From an uncultured Micavibrio sp. (lineage in GTDB: Bacteria; Pseudomonadota; Alphaproteobacteria; Micavibrionales; UBA1664), in the NCBI GenBank assembly GCA_913057885.1, contig CAJXOI010000058.1, forward strand, positions 1-5,933: a DNA stretch of 5,933 nucleotides. Direction: 5' to 3'. Position 1 is the first letter of the stretch, and each line of letters starts with the position of its first letter. The position numbers were made by a program, and so were the translations under genes. This document shows positions 1 through 5,933 of the stretch, piece by piece. Under the pieces are notes generated by a model, which had not been told where the DNA came from, searched no databases, and saw only the letters and a list, made by a program, of their open reading frames with translations.

Positions 1-355
1 CCGTAATTGTCGTTCCCCAGACAATATCAACGACACTCATTAAAACAGGCCAATCACGGATGGTCGCCATATTTGTAAAATCATAAGTTCCCTAGGCAAG
101 AAACCCAAACAAGGCACCATAACCCAGAGCCAACCTGAAATTATCAGCGTCAATGGCGGGTTTTACTGCGAAAACCCCAATCCCTATGGTGAAAACGGCG
201 TAAAACGCTGCCGCCACGCCAAAACGGATATTCTCCGCCATTAAATCACCCATTTGCGACGCGTAAAAGTTTTTAGCAACAATTCCAAGCCAAATTGCAT
301 CAATGGCAAGAAAAAGCAATGTTGCAATTACGTATGCAGTTATATATCCAGTCAT
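1..355 (-). pseudogene. DUF2177-family small membrane protein gene interrupted by an in-frame TAG; 3' end beyond window
   Basis: The reading frame begins at the ATG at 355-353 and gives 87 residues before a TAG at 94-92. In the same frame the next 30 codons, to the window edge, read on without another stop and include GTYDFTNMATIRDW, which matches the conserved (Y)xTYDLTNxAT-x-R-x-W stretch of DUF2177 proteins. The stop replaces the residue that is usually tyrosine, one base from TAT or TAC. Family members are about 130-140 residues with four predicted membrane helices. Here hydrophobic segments lie near residues 4-27, 45-65 and 75-96, the third containing the stop, and a fourth begins near 104. 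The N-terminal IDAIWLG motif is intact. The family's function is unknown. A strong ribosome binding site precedes the start. The product is either truncated and probably non-functional, made by read-through, or intact with a base-call error. Family assignment is from recalled family features, not a search. Confidence 0.8.
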
Positions 356-360
356 GGTAT

Positions 361-366
361 CTCCTT
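361..366 (-). promoter_or_regulatory. Ribosome binding site of the DUF2177 gene
   Basis: On the minus strand this reads AAGGAG, five bases before the ATG at 355-353. It is the best Shine-Dalgarno match in the window. It supports the chosen start and shows that the translation signal of this interrupted gene has not decayed. Confidence 0.75.
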
Positions 367-433
367 AATGATATGCATCATACTTTTGACGCGGTTAAAA
401 GTTCATAACCATGTGATTACAAATTTTTCATTT

Positions 434-3400
434 TTAAACATCCTGCAGACTCTCAACGCCGTTTAACTGCTGTATCGCACTCACCGTTTCAGGCTTGAGG
501 GCATATTCACGGGGTAATTTCATCTCTACAAATCGATTATCATTGATAGGAACTATGAGGTGAATTGTCGCCGTCCCTGCCCCGTCATGTTCTAACAAAT
601 CCCTCATTTGCGGTATCGCATCACTATCTGTCAACGATATATATGTCAGGCGCGATTTTCCCTTAAGCGCATCATCCAGCAACTTAATTGTCTGTCCGCC
701 AATGCGAAGAGACTCATCTTGTGACTTGACTTCCAGATCAATTAAAAGGTTCGTTCCAGGTTCCAAGATTTTTTGATGAATGGCTAAAAGTTCAGAAAAA
801 ATCATCACTTCTTGTACACCTGTAGGATCGGAAATTTGCAAGAAGGCAAATTTATTCCCTGATTTGGCGATGCGTACCTGTTTTTTAATTAAAACCCCAG
901 CGACCTTGGCACGAAGGTAATCAGTGTTCTCCATTTTTTCTTCGATCTGTCCCAATGGCATGACACCTAACCGTTCCAGCATGACCATTTTTTGATCCAA
1001 AGGATGAGCGGAGAGGTAAAAGCCCACGGCTTTAAATTCCATCGCCAATTTATCCAGCATCTGCCATTCAGCTATCTCCTGCATAGGGGGGCGCGGTTGG
1101 GATTGGACTTCATCACTGGTAAACAGACCCCCCTGCCCACTATCCTTATCGGCGAAAACATTTTGGGAATAGCGAAGTAAGCTTTCCGCATTTTCATACA
1201 ATGTCGCACGATTGATATTCAAACATTCAAATCCACCCGCGGCGGCAAGCCCCTGTATTTGGCGTTTATTTAAGGCTTTAGGGGTTACCCTCTCGGCAAA
1301 ATCGAACACATCCTTGAAAACGCCATTTTCATTGCGTTCGGCAACAACAATCTTCATGGCCGTTTCACCAACACCTTTGAGGGCGGATAATGCATAACGC
1401 ACAGCCTGATTTTCAACCGTAAAATCGTCACCCGATTGATTGATGGATGGCAGCAGGATTTCAATATCATTTGCATCGCAATCTTGCTTAAAAATTGCCA
1501 ATTTATCCGTGTTGCCTTTATCAAGACTCATGGATGCGGCCATAAATTCAACGGGATAATTGGCCTTCAACCATGCCGTTTGATAGGCAATTAAGGCATA
1601 GGCCGCAGCATGAGATTTATTAAACCCATATCCCGCAAATTTGGCAATCTGGTCAAAAATTTCATTCGATTGATATTCAGGTATTTGATTATGCTCGGTT
1701 GCCCCATCAACAAACATTTTGCGCTGTTTGTCCATTTCAGCCTTAATCTTTTTTCCCATTGCACGGCGCAACAAATCCGCACCGCCAAGGGTATAGCCGG
1801 AAAGTAATTGCGCTGCCTGCATCACTTGTTCCTGATAAATCATAATTCCGAATGTTTCGGTTAAAATAGGCTCCAGTTTCGGATGCATATAATCAGGATC
1901 TTCGTTCCCCGCCTTAATTTTATTATATTTTGGGATGTTTTCCATCGGTCCCGGACGATAGAGTGATACTAGCGCGATAATATCTTCGAACCGGTCAGGC
2001 TTCATCCCCGCAAGGGTTGACCGCATCCCCGAGGATTCCAATTGAAACACACCAACCGTATTTCCCTTGGCAATAAGGTCAAATGTTGGCTTATCATCAA
2101 AAGGAAGCTTAAGCGGGTCGATGTCGACATTATGTTGTTCCTTGATATGTTGTACCGCACGTTGAATAACGGTCAGGGTTTTAAGACCCAAAAAGTCGAA
2201 TTTGACCAATCCTGCCTGTTCGACATATTTCATATTAAATTGCGTCACAGGCATCGGAGATCGAGGATCACGATAGAGTGGCACTAATTCATGCAAAGGA
2301 CGATCACCTATCACAACTCCCGCCGCATGGGTGGAGGCATGACGGTAAAGCCCCTCTAACTCTAACGCGATTTCAATCAGATTTTGCGATGTTTCATCCT
2401 TGCGAATTTCATTGCGCAAATCCGCGTCATCATTCAATGCCTGTTGCAAGGTCACGGGATTGGCGGGATTGTTTGGAATCATTTTGGCCAAGCGATCCAC
2501 CTGCCCGTAACTCATTTGCAAAACACGCCCGACATCACGGACAACGGCGCGGGCCTGCAGTTTCCCAAAAGTTATAATCTGGGCGACCTTATCACGACCG
2601 TATTTGTCTTGGACATAAGCGATGACCTCATCCCGTCGATCCTGACAAAAATCAACATCAAAATCTGGCATGGAGACGCGCTCGGGGTTCAAAAACCGTT
2701 CAAACAGAAGGTTAAATCGCAACGGATCAAGGTCAGTAATTTTTAGTGCCCAAGCAACCACCGACCCGGCCCCCGACCCACGCCCCGGGCCAACAGGTAT
2801 ATCTTGATCTTTTGCCCATTGGATAAAATCCGCAACAATAAGGAAATATCCAGGAAAGCCCATATCGACAATGGTTTTAAGCTCGAATTCCAAACGATCC
2901 CAATAGGGTTTTGCGACTTCTGCATTTCCGAAATCCTCAACAAAATTTTCCAAGCGCCATTTCAGGCCCTCTTTGGCCATGTGATGGAGCTCTTCAACTT
3001 CGGTTCGTCCTTCACCCGTATCAAATGGCGGCAAGATCGGATCAACGGTCTGAAGAAGAAAAGAACATCGTTGGGCGATTTTGACAGTGTTTTCAATCGC
3101 CTCTGGCAAATCCTCGAATAATTTAACCATCTCGTCAGATGATTTTAGGTAATGCTCAGGTGTGACTTTACGGCGATTATCTTCAGACACATAACGACCC
3201 TCGGCAATGCATAATAAGGCATCATGCGCGGCATACATTTTCCGATTGATGAAGTAACAATCATTTGTCGCCACGAGGGGAATGTCATGTTTATAGGCCA
3301 GATCAACTAAAGCATCTTCTATCTGTGCTTCTTCGCGCCAACCATGGCGTTGAATTTCAAGATAAAGGCGATTGCCGTATATTTTCCTGAGTTTAACCAA

Positions 3401-3847
3401 GCATTTTTCGGCATCTTTTGCTTGATTATGAAGTAGGTACTGTGAAATGGGCCCATTTAGCCCACCCGTTAAGCAAATCAGACCCTCATGGAATTGTTCT
3501 AATTCCTGCCATGATACAAAGGGTTTATGCGCATCCTCCGTCTCCATATATGCATCAGATACCAAACGGGAGAGGTTCTTATATCCTTGTTCATTTTGCA
3601 CTAGTAAAACAAGCTCTTGCCCCTCATGCCCCAATCTCACCTGACACCCTATAATCGGTTGAATGCCGTTTTTTTGCGCCTCTAGCGAAAATTCCAATGC
3701 GCCAAACATGTTGTTTGTGTCCGTGACGGCCACCGCAGCCTGCCCCAAATGGGCGATATTTTGCATCAGGTCGGGGATTTTGATCGCCCCTTCCGCCAAT
3801 GAATAGGCGGAATGTAAATGCAGGTGAATAAATTGTTGTTCGGGCAT
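434..3847 (-). CDS. dnaE: DNA polymerase III subunit alpha (replicative polymerase)
   Basis: Complete 1137-residue DnaE, close to the 1160 of E. coli. It is the catalytic subunit of the replicative holoenzyme and extends primed DNA from dNTPs in the cytoplasm. Domains in order: PHP (about 5-270), starting with HLHLHS; palm with GPGRGSG (353-359), PDFDVDF (394-400) and VKFDFLGL (548-555), giving catalytic aspartates D397, D399 and D551 by equal spacing with E. coli D401, D403 and D555; fingers with FQLESSGM (601-608), YQEQVMQ (671-677), LLRRAMGKK (692-700) and FNKSHAAAYA (742-751); helix-hairpin-helix near 820-880; a likely internal beta-clamp-binding peptide QGGLF (905-909); an OB fold at about 980-1055; and a C-terminal tail that in this family binds tau. 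Several PHP metal ligands are substituted, so proofreading probably depends on a separate epsilon (DnaQ). The start gives the expected short lead into the PHP domain, although no Shine-Dalgarno is visible. The stop is TAA. It lies 82 bp downstream of fliJ on the same strand. Confidence 0.98.
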   Translation of the reverse strand: MPEQQFIHLHLHSAYSLAEGAIKIPDLMQNIAHLGQAAVAVTDTNNMFGALEFSLEAQKNGIQPIIGCQVRLGHEGQELVLLVQNEQGYKNLSRLVSDAYMETEDAHKPFVSWQELEQFHEGLICLTGGLNGPISQYLLHNQAKDAEKCLVKLRKIYGNRLYLEIQRHGWREEAQIEDALVDLAYKHDIPLVATNDCYFINRKMYAAHDALLCIAEGRYVSEDNRRKVTPEHYLKSSDEMVKLFEDLPEAIENTVKIAQRCSFLLQTVDPILPPFDTGEGRTEVEELHHMAKEGLKWRLENFVEDFGNAEVAKPYWDRLEFELKTIVDMGFPGYFLIVADFIQWAKDQDIPVGPGRGSGAGSVVAWALKITDLDPLRFNLLFERFLNPERVSMPDFDVDFCQDRRDEVIAYVQDKYGRDKVAQIITFGKLQARAVVRDVGRVLQMSYGQVDRLAKMIPNNPANPVTLQQALNDDADLRNEIRKDETSQNLIEIALELEGLYRHASTHAAGVVIGDRPLHELVPLYRDPRSPMPVTQFNMKYVEQAGLVKFDFLGLKTLTVIQRAVQHIKEQHNVDIDPLKLPFDDKPTFDLIAKGNTVGVFQLESSGMRSTLAGMKPDRFEDIIALVSLYRPGPMENIPKYNKIKAGNEDPDYMHPKLEPILTETFGIMIYQEQVMQAAQLLSGYTLGGADLLRRAMGKKIKAEMDKQRKMFVDGATEHNQIPEYQSNEIFDQIAKFAGYGFNKSHAAAYALIAYQTAWLKANYPVEFMAASMSLDKGNTDKLAIFKQDCDANDIEILLPSINQSGDDFTVENQAVRYALSALKGVGETAMKIVVAERNENGVFKDVFDFAERVTPKALNKRQIQGLAAAGGFECLNINRATLYENAESLLRYSQNVFADKDSGQGGLFTSDEVQSQPRPPMQEIAEWQMLDKLAMEFKAVGFYLSAHPLDQKMVMLERLGVMPLGQIEEKMENTDYLRAKVAGVLIKKQVRIAKSGNKFAFLQISDPTGVQEVMIFSELLAIHQKILEPGTNLLIDLEVKSQDESLRIGGQTIKLLDDALKGKSRLTYISLTDSDAIPQMRDLLEHDGAGTATIHLIVPINDNRFVEMKLPREYALKPETVSAIQQLNGVESLQDV

Positions 3848-3862
3848 GTGTATGTTTTAGAC

Positions 3863-3894
3863 CACAGTGGCAAAGAGGTACAGAGACAAAGTCA
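3863..3894. repeat. Degenerate 8-bp tandem repeat, four units, in the dnaE leader
   Basis: Read on the plus strand, four consecutive octamers are CACAGTGG, CAAAGAGG, TACAGAGA and CAAAGTCA, with rough consensus CA(A/C)AG(A/T)GG. The first unit, with the preceding C, also forms the small palindrome CCAC-A-GTGG (3862-3870). The array ends about 15 bp upstream of the dnaE start codon. It resembles the CACAGAG-type short intergenic repeats seen in many proteobacterial genomes. That resemblance is from memory and not verified, and the units are degenerate enough that chance is possible. Confidence 0.4.
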
Positions 3895-3896
3895 TG

Positions 3897-3931
3897 TCAT
3901 CCCCGACTTGATCGGGATGAGAGTTTTTTTT
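3897..3931. repeat. Palindromic intergenic element with adjacent T tract, between fliJ and dnaE
   Basis: Arms TCATCCCCGA (3897-3906) and TCGGGATGA (3912-3920) pair over 9 bp with one bulged C, around the loop CTTGA. Eight Ts follow at 3924-3931 on the plus strand. In that orientation it looks like a rho-independent terminator, but no plus-strand gene leads into it. In the fliJ/dnaE direction the tract reads as As before the stem, and no T run follows, so it is not a classical terminator for fliI-fliJ. Its core, TCATCCC-CGA-CTTGA-TCG-GGGATGA-like, resembles the dispersed palindromes recalled from many alphaproteobacterial intergenic regions. It could act as an mRNA 3'-end stabiliser or processing site. 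Confidence 0.55.
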
Positions 3932-4352
3932 ACTGCTGTCGCCTATAAATCTCCAACGCTATTTCAGAAAAAAGCGCATCTTCGCGGCGTTTGTTTTCTT
4001 CTTGAATTTCTGCCAAACGGCGATCGCGTGTAATTTCAATTTTCTTCAATTCCCCGAACGCCTCGCGCATTTCATCAATAGCACGAGTAATTTTGATTTC
4101 AAGGGAGCTGATTTTATCGTTAATCAAACTGACTTCATTCTTCGACCTTTGGACATATGCAATAAAGGTCGACATGAGCGAGAGATGCGACAAATTTTCG
4201 TCAACGGCCTCTTTCTCGCTCTCGACGCTATCAAGGATCGCTTGTTTTTCAGTCTCTAATTCTTGTACCTGATTATAAAGACGAGATAATGCCCGTTGCT
4301 TTTCTTCCAGTTGAAATTTATTAAGACGAATAAGAGGGTTCAGATCAGCCAT
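3930..4352 (-). CDS. fliJ: Flagellar export protein FliJ
   Basis: A 140-residue, highly charged, almost entirely helical protein. It starts with a short N-terminal patch (LNPLIRLNKFQLEEKQR) and continues as heptad-rich coiled coil from about residue 12 to 130, ending in the basic tail EIYRRQQ. Sequence similarity in FliJ is low across bacteria. The call rests on size near the usual 140-150 residues, the coiled-coil character, the alphaproteobacterial-style start and end, and position immediately after fliI. In the family FliJ inserts into the centre of the FliI hexamer like the gamma stalk of F1-ATPase, links it to FlhA and helps deliver export substrates on the cytoplasmic side of the flagellar base. 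The start lies three bases after the fliI stop and in the same frame, so translation is probably coupled. The only upstream purine run is AGAGAAA inside the last fliI codons. The stop TAA overlaps an A tract that leads into the spacer palindrome. Confidence 0.88.
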   Translation of the reverse strand: MADLNPLIRLNKFQLEEKQRALSRLYNQVQELETEKQAILDSVESEKEAVDENLSHLSLMSTFIAYVQRSKNEVSLINDKISSLEIKITRAIDEMREAFGELKKIEITRDRRLAEIQEENKRREDALFSEIALEIYRRQQ

Positions 4353-4355
4353 TTA

Positions 4356-5696
4356 TTATTTCTCTGCACCGCCACTCATATGAAGAAGTTCAGATAAACG
4401 CATAAATCCCTCGTCAATTGTCGTTTGTTCGTCCTTGCCTTGGGTCAAAAACTCTTCAATCTGATCATAATATTGAATGGCTTCGTCCACTTTTGGGTCA
4501 GACCCCTTGCGATAGGCCCCCAAACGGATCAATTCCGCCATATCTTCATAGGTTGAGATCAATTCTTTTGCTTTCTTAACAATTTGGCGTTGCTGTTGGT
4601 CAAGACATTCAGGCATTGACCGCGAGACCGATTTCAAAATATCAATCGCAGGATAGCGCCCACGATCGGCAATCGAGCGATCCATCACAATATGACCATC
4701 TAAAATCCCACGTGCGGCGTCGGCAACGGGCTCATTCATATCGTCACCTTCAACCAACACCGAGAATAAACCCGTAATCGCTCCCTGGCCCTTTACGCCT
4801 GGGCCTGCACGTTCCAGAAGACGCGCTAATTCTCCGTACATGGATGGCGGGTACCCCTTTGTCGTGGGAGGCTCACCCGCGCTGAGGCCAATTTCACGTA
4901 AGGCCATGGCAAAACGGGTTACGGAATCGATCATACATAAAACCTGTTGGTTTTTGGCACGGAAATATTCGGCAACTGCCATTGTCAGATACGCTGCCTG
5001 TCTCCGCATCAAAGGTGGTTCATCTCCTGTTGCAACAATCACAACAGACCGCGCTAAACCTTCTTCGCCCAAGTCATCTTCGATAAATTCTTGAACTTCG
5101 CGCCCTCTTTCCCCCACTAGGCCAATGACCGAGACTTCGGCAGCAGTATATTTTGCCATCATCGAAATCGAGACCGATTTACCAACACCCGACCCAGAGA
5201 AAATACCCATTCTCTGTCCTTCGCAGGTGGCCAAAAATGTATTGATGGCCCGCACCCCTAAATCAAGCTTTTCACCAATGCGAGTTCGGTCCTTTGCAGG
5301 AGGTGGCGTATTTTTAAGCGGGATAGGTAAATCCCCATTTGATAATGGTCCCAAACCATCTAAGGGTTCACCCAATGCGTTTACAACGCGTCCTAGCCAC
5401 GCATCAGACGGTGATACAGTTGGGGTATAACCGGCAACTTCGGCACGGCAACCTAAGCCAACACCATCCAGTGTTCCATAGGGCATTACGAGGGCAAGAC
5501 CATCCCGAAATCCCACCACCTCACACGGAATACGTCGACCGTCCTTTGGGCATAAAATAACCATTGCCCCGATTGAAAGTCTATCTGCAATACCTAAAAC
5601 CTCGACAATTAATCCCAAGATTTTGGTCACACGCCCGTATATCACCTGTGGTTTAAGCCGATCTAAATCGTGGATTAAGTGTTCAATTTTACTCAT
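4356..5696 (-). CDS. fliI: Flagellum-specific ATP synthase / type III export ATPase FliI
   Basis: Complete 446-residue protein, a normal length for FliI. It hydrolyses ATP as a hexameric ring under the flagellar basal body and helps feed rod, hook and filament subunits into the export gate. An N-terminal beta-barrel (about 15-90) precedes the RecA-like ATPase core. The Walker A loop is SGSGVGKS (167-174) with K173. The likely catalytic glutamate is E196 in GERGREV. Walker B ends in D257 (VLCMID). The family signatures EGDDMNEPVAD (316-326) and ILDGHIVMDRSIADRGRYPA (331-350) are intact. R359 in SVSRS is a candidate arginine finger by analogy with F1 alpha. The helical C-terminal domain follows. 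The segment YPPSMYGELARLLERAG differs from the enterobacterial VFAKLPQLVERAG form but keeps the core LxERAG pattern. All key residues are present, so I expect an active enzyme. The ATG start at 5696 gives a family-like N-terminus, but only AT-rich sequence without a Shine-Dalgarno lies before it. It is divergent from ctrA across a 97-bp spacer. Confidence 0.97.
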   Translation of the reverse strand: MSKIEHLIHDLDRLKPQVIYGRVTKILGLIVEVLGIADRLSIGAMVILCPKDGRRIPCEVVGFRDGLALVMPYGTLDGVGLGCRAEVAGYTPTVSPSDAWLGRVVNALGEPLDGLGPLSNGDLPIPLKNTPPPAKDRTRIGEKLDLGVRAINTFLATCEGQRMGIFSGSGVGKSVSISMMAKYTAAEVSVIGLVGERGREVQEFIEDDLGEEGLARSVVIVATGDEPPLMRRQAAYLTMAVAEYFRAKNQQVLCMIDSVTRFAMALREIGLSAGEPPTTKGYPPSMYGELARLLERAGPGVKGQGAITGLFSVLVEGDDMNEPVADAARGILDGHIVMDRSIADRGRYPAIDILKSVSRSMPECLDQQQRQIVKKAKELISTYEDMAELIRLGAYRKGSDPKVDEAIQYYDQIEEFLTQGKDEQTTIDEGFMRLSELLHMSGGAEK

Positions 5697-5701
5697 AAAA
5701 A

Positions 5702-5746
5702 TTAAGATTTGTTAAGAAAGGTTAATTTTTGCTATACTACCATTAA
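5702..5746. promoter_or_regulatory. Candidate CtrA-binding region: helically phased TTAA boxes between fliI and ctrA
   Basis: TTAA tetramers occur at 5702-5705, 5712-5715, 5722-5725 and 5743-5746. Start-to-start distances are 10, 10 and 21 bp, so all would face roughly the same side of the helix. On the minus strand the middle boxes read TTAACC and TTAAC, and TTAACCTT at 5725-5718 matches six of eight bases of the CtrA half-site TTAACCAT. The textbook CtrA site is TTAA-N7-TTAAC, whereas the spacing here is N6, so this is a near match. The spacer is about 22% GC, which raises the chance of random TTAA. The second box overlaps the proposed -35 of ctrA and the boxes lie just upstream of fliI, so binding could affect both genes. 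Confidence 0.5.
5709..5738 (+). promoter_or_regulatory. Candidate sigma-70-like promoter of ctrA
   Basis: A -35-like TTGTTA (5709-5714, four of six matches to TTGACA) and a -10 TATACT (5733-5738, five of six matches to TATAAT) are separated by 18 bp. Transcription would begin near 5745, leaving a leader of about 50 bases before the ctrA start. The -35 overlaps one TTAA box and the -10 lies between two others, an arrangement suited to control by a regulator bound at those boxes. No GANTC methylation site lies in this spacer. Confidence 0.5.
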
Positions 5747-5780
5747 AGAATAACACAAAATAATAAATCAGACGATAAAA

Positions 5781-5785
5781 AGGGA
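5781..5785 (+). promoter_or_regulatory. Ribosome binding site of ctrA
   Basis: AGGGA, extended by As on the 5' side, lies eight bases before the ATG at 5794. Spacing and composition fit a functional Shine-Dalgarno and support this start. Confidence 0.65.
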
Positions 5786-5793
5786 TAATAATC

Positions 5794-5933
5794 ATGCGCG
5801 TACTTTTAATTGAAGATGATAGCTCTATGGCAAGAAGCATCGAAATGATGCTTAAAAGCGACGGTCATGTCGTTGATGTTGCGGATATGGGCGAAGATGG
5901 TCTTGATATGGGAAAGGTCTATGACTATGACAT
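5794..5933 (+). CDS. ctrA: Cell cycle response regulator CtrA, N-terminal part (cut by window end)
   Basis: The first 46 codons plus two bases are present. The product starts [20 protein letters not shown] and continues to GKVYDYD, closely matching the recalled start of alphaproteobacterial CtrA ([10 protein letters not shown]...IELMLKSEG...DLGEEG...GKIYDYD). It is the receiver domain of an OmpR-type response regulator. E7, D8 and D9 are the acidic-pocket residues. The phosphoacceptor aspartate, expected near position 51, and the DNA-binding winged helix lie beyond the window. In the family, CtrA phosphorylated through the CckA-ChpT relay binds TTAA-type sites and controls flagellar, chemotaxis and cell-cycle genes, and in some species it silences the replication origin. 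The gene diverges from fliI, and the TTAA boxes in the shared spacer suggest autoregulation. The receiver start alone cannot fully exclude another OmpR-type regulator, but the GKxYDYD ending and the fliI neighbour make CtrA by far the likeliest. Confidence 0.93.
   Translation, partial: MRVLLIEDDSSMARSIEMMLKSDGHVVDVADMGEDGLDMGKVYDYD

Noticed and set aside
367..410. Possible promoter/operator upstream of the DUF2177 gene: minus-strand TATGAT (382-377), inverted repeats ATGAT-N4-ATCAT (368-381) and GGTTA-N8-TAACC (393-410).
   Set aside because: No acceptable -35 at proper spacing, and the 5-bp arms are short enough to arise by chance in AT-rich DNA. Neither repeat is followed by a T tract that would make it a dnaE terminator.
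2384..2746. 120-codon plus-strand open frame antisense to dnaE, and similar antisense frames across dnaE and fliI.
   Set aside because: They lie opposite strongly conserved catalytic-domain codons, have unremarkable composition and no recognisable domain or good start signal. They are best explained as shadows of dnaE and fliI.
3924..3931. Terminator of the fliI-fliJ operon at the spacer hairpin.
   Set aside because: The T tract is on the wrong strand. In the fliJ direction the stem is preceded by As and not followed by Ts.
5697..5793. GANTC (CcrM methylation) site in the ctrA promoter, as in Caulobacter.
   Set aside because: I read the spacer and found none. The few GANTC sites noticed elsewhere lie inside coding sequence.
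1..5933. Mobile element, CRISPR array, toxin-antitoxin or tRNA/rRNA gene.
   Set aside because: None seen. Coding sequence fills almost everything, spacers are under 100 bp, and no transposase, spaced repeat array or cloverleaf was recognised.

Overview
The window comes from an alphaproteobacterium of moderate to low GC content. The main evidence is the start of a ctrA gene at the right edge, the master cell-cycle regulator restricted to this class. It sits beside a fliI-fliJ pair whose FliI and FliJ are of the alphaproteobacterial type. DnaE also carries residues I associate with alphaproteobacterial DnaE1, such as TDTNN where active PHP domains have TDH. I cannot place it in an order or genus from sequence alone.

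Layout, left to right. Positions 1-355 (minus) hold a small DUF2177-family membrane protein gene. It is interrupted by an in-frame TAG at codon 88, and clear family homology continues past the stop to the window edge. Positions 434-3847 (minus) are a complete dnaE, the replicative DNA polymerase III alpha subunit. An 82-bp spacer follows, with a degenerate octamer tandem repeat and a palindrome of repeat-family appearance. Positions 3930-4352 (minus) are fliJ and 4356-5696 (minus) are fliI, separated by 3 bp. A 97-bp, very AT-rich divergent spacer (about 22% GC by hand count) carries TTAA boxes spaced by whole helical turns, a good sigma-70-like promoter and a ribosome binding site. ctrA then runs rightward from 5794 and is cut by the window end.

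How the genes fit together: FliI is the ATPase of the flagellar type III export apparatus and FliJ is its coiled-coil stalk partner, so the pair is a functional unit. CtrA is a response regulator that in alphaproteobacteria controls flagellar genes and often its own gene. The TTAA boxes between ctrA and fliI could therefore serve both directions. dnaE follows fliJ on the same strand with no obvious terminator in that direction, so read-through from the flagellar operon is possible but unproven. DUF2177 appears to have its own translation signal and no evident functional tie to the rest.

Most of the window is conserved core genome. I found no sign of a new defence, mobile or biosynthetic system. 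The points most worth checking are the amber codon in the DUF2177 gene and the phased TTAA boxes at the ctrA/fliI divergent promoter.
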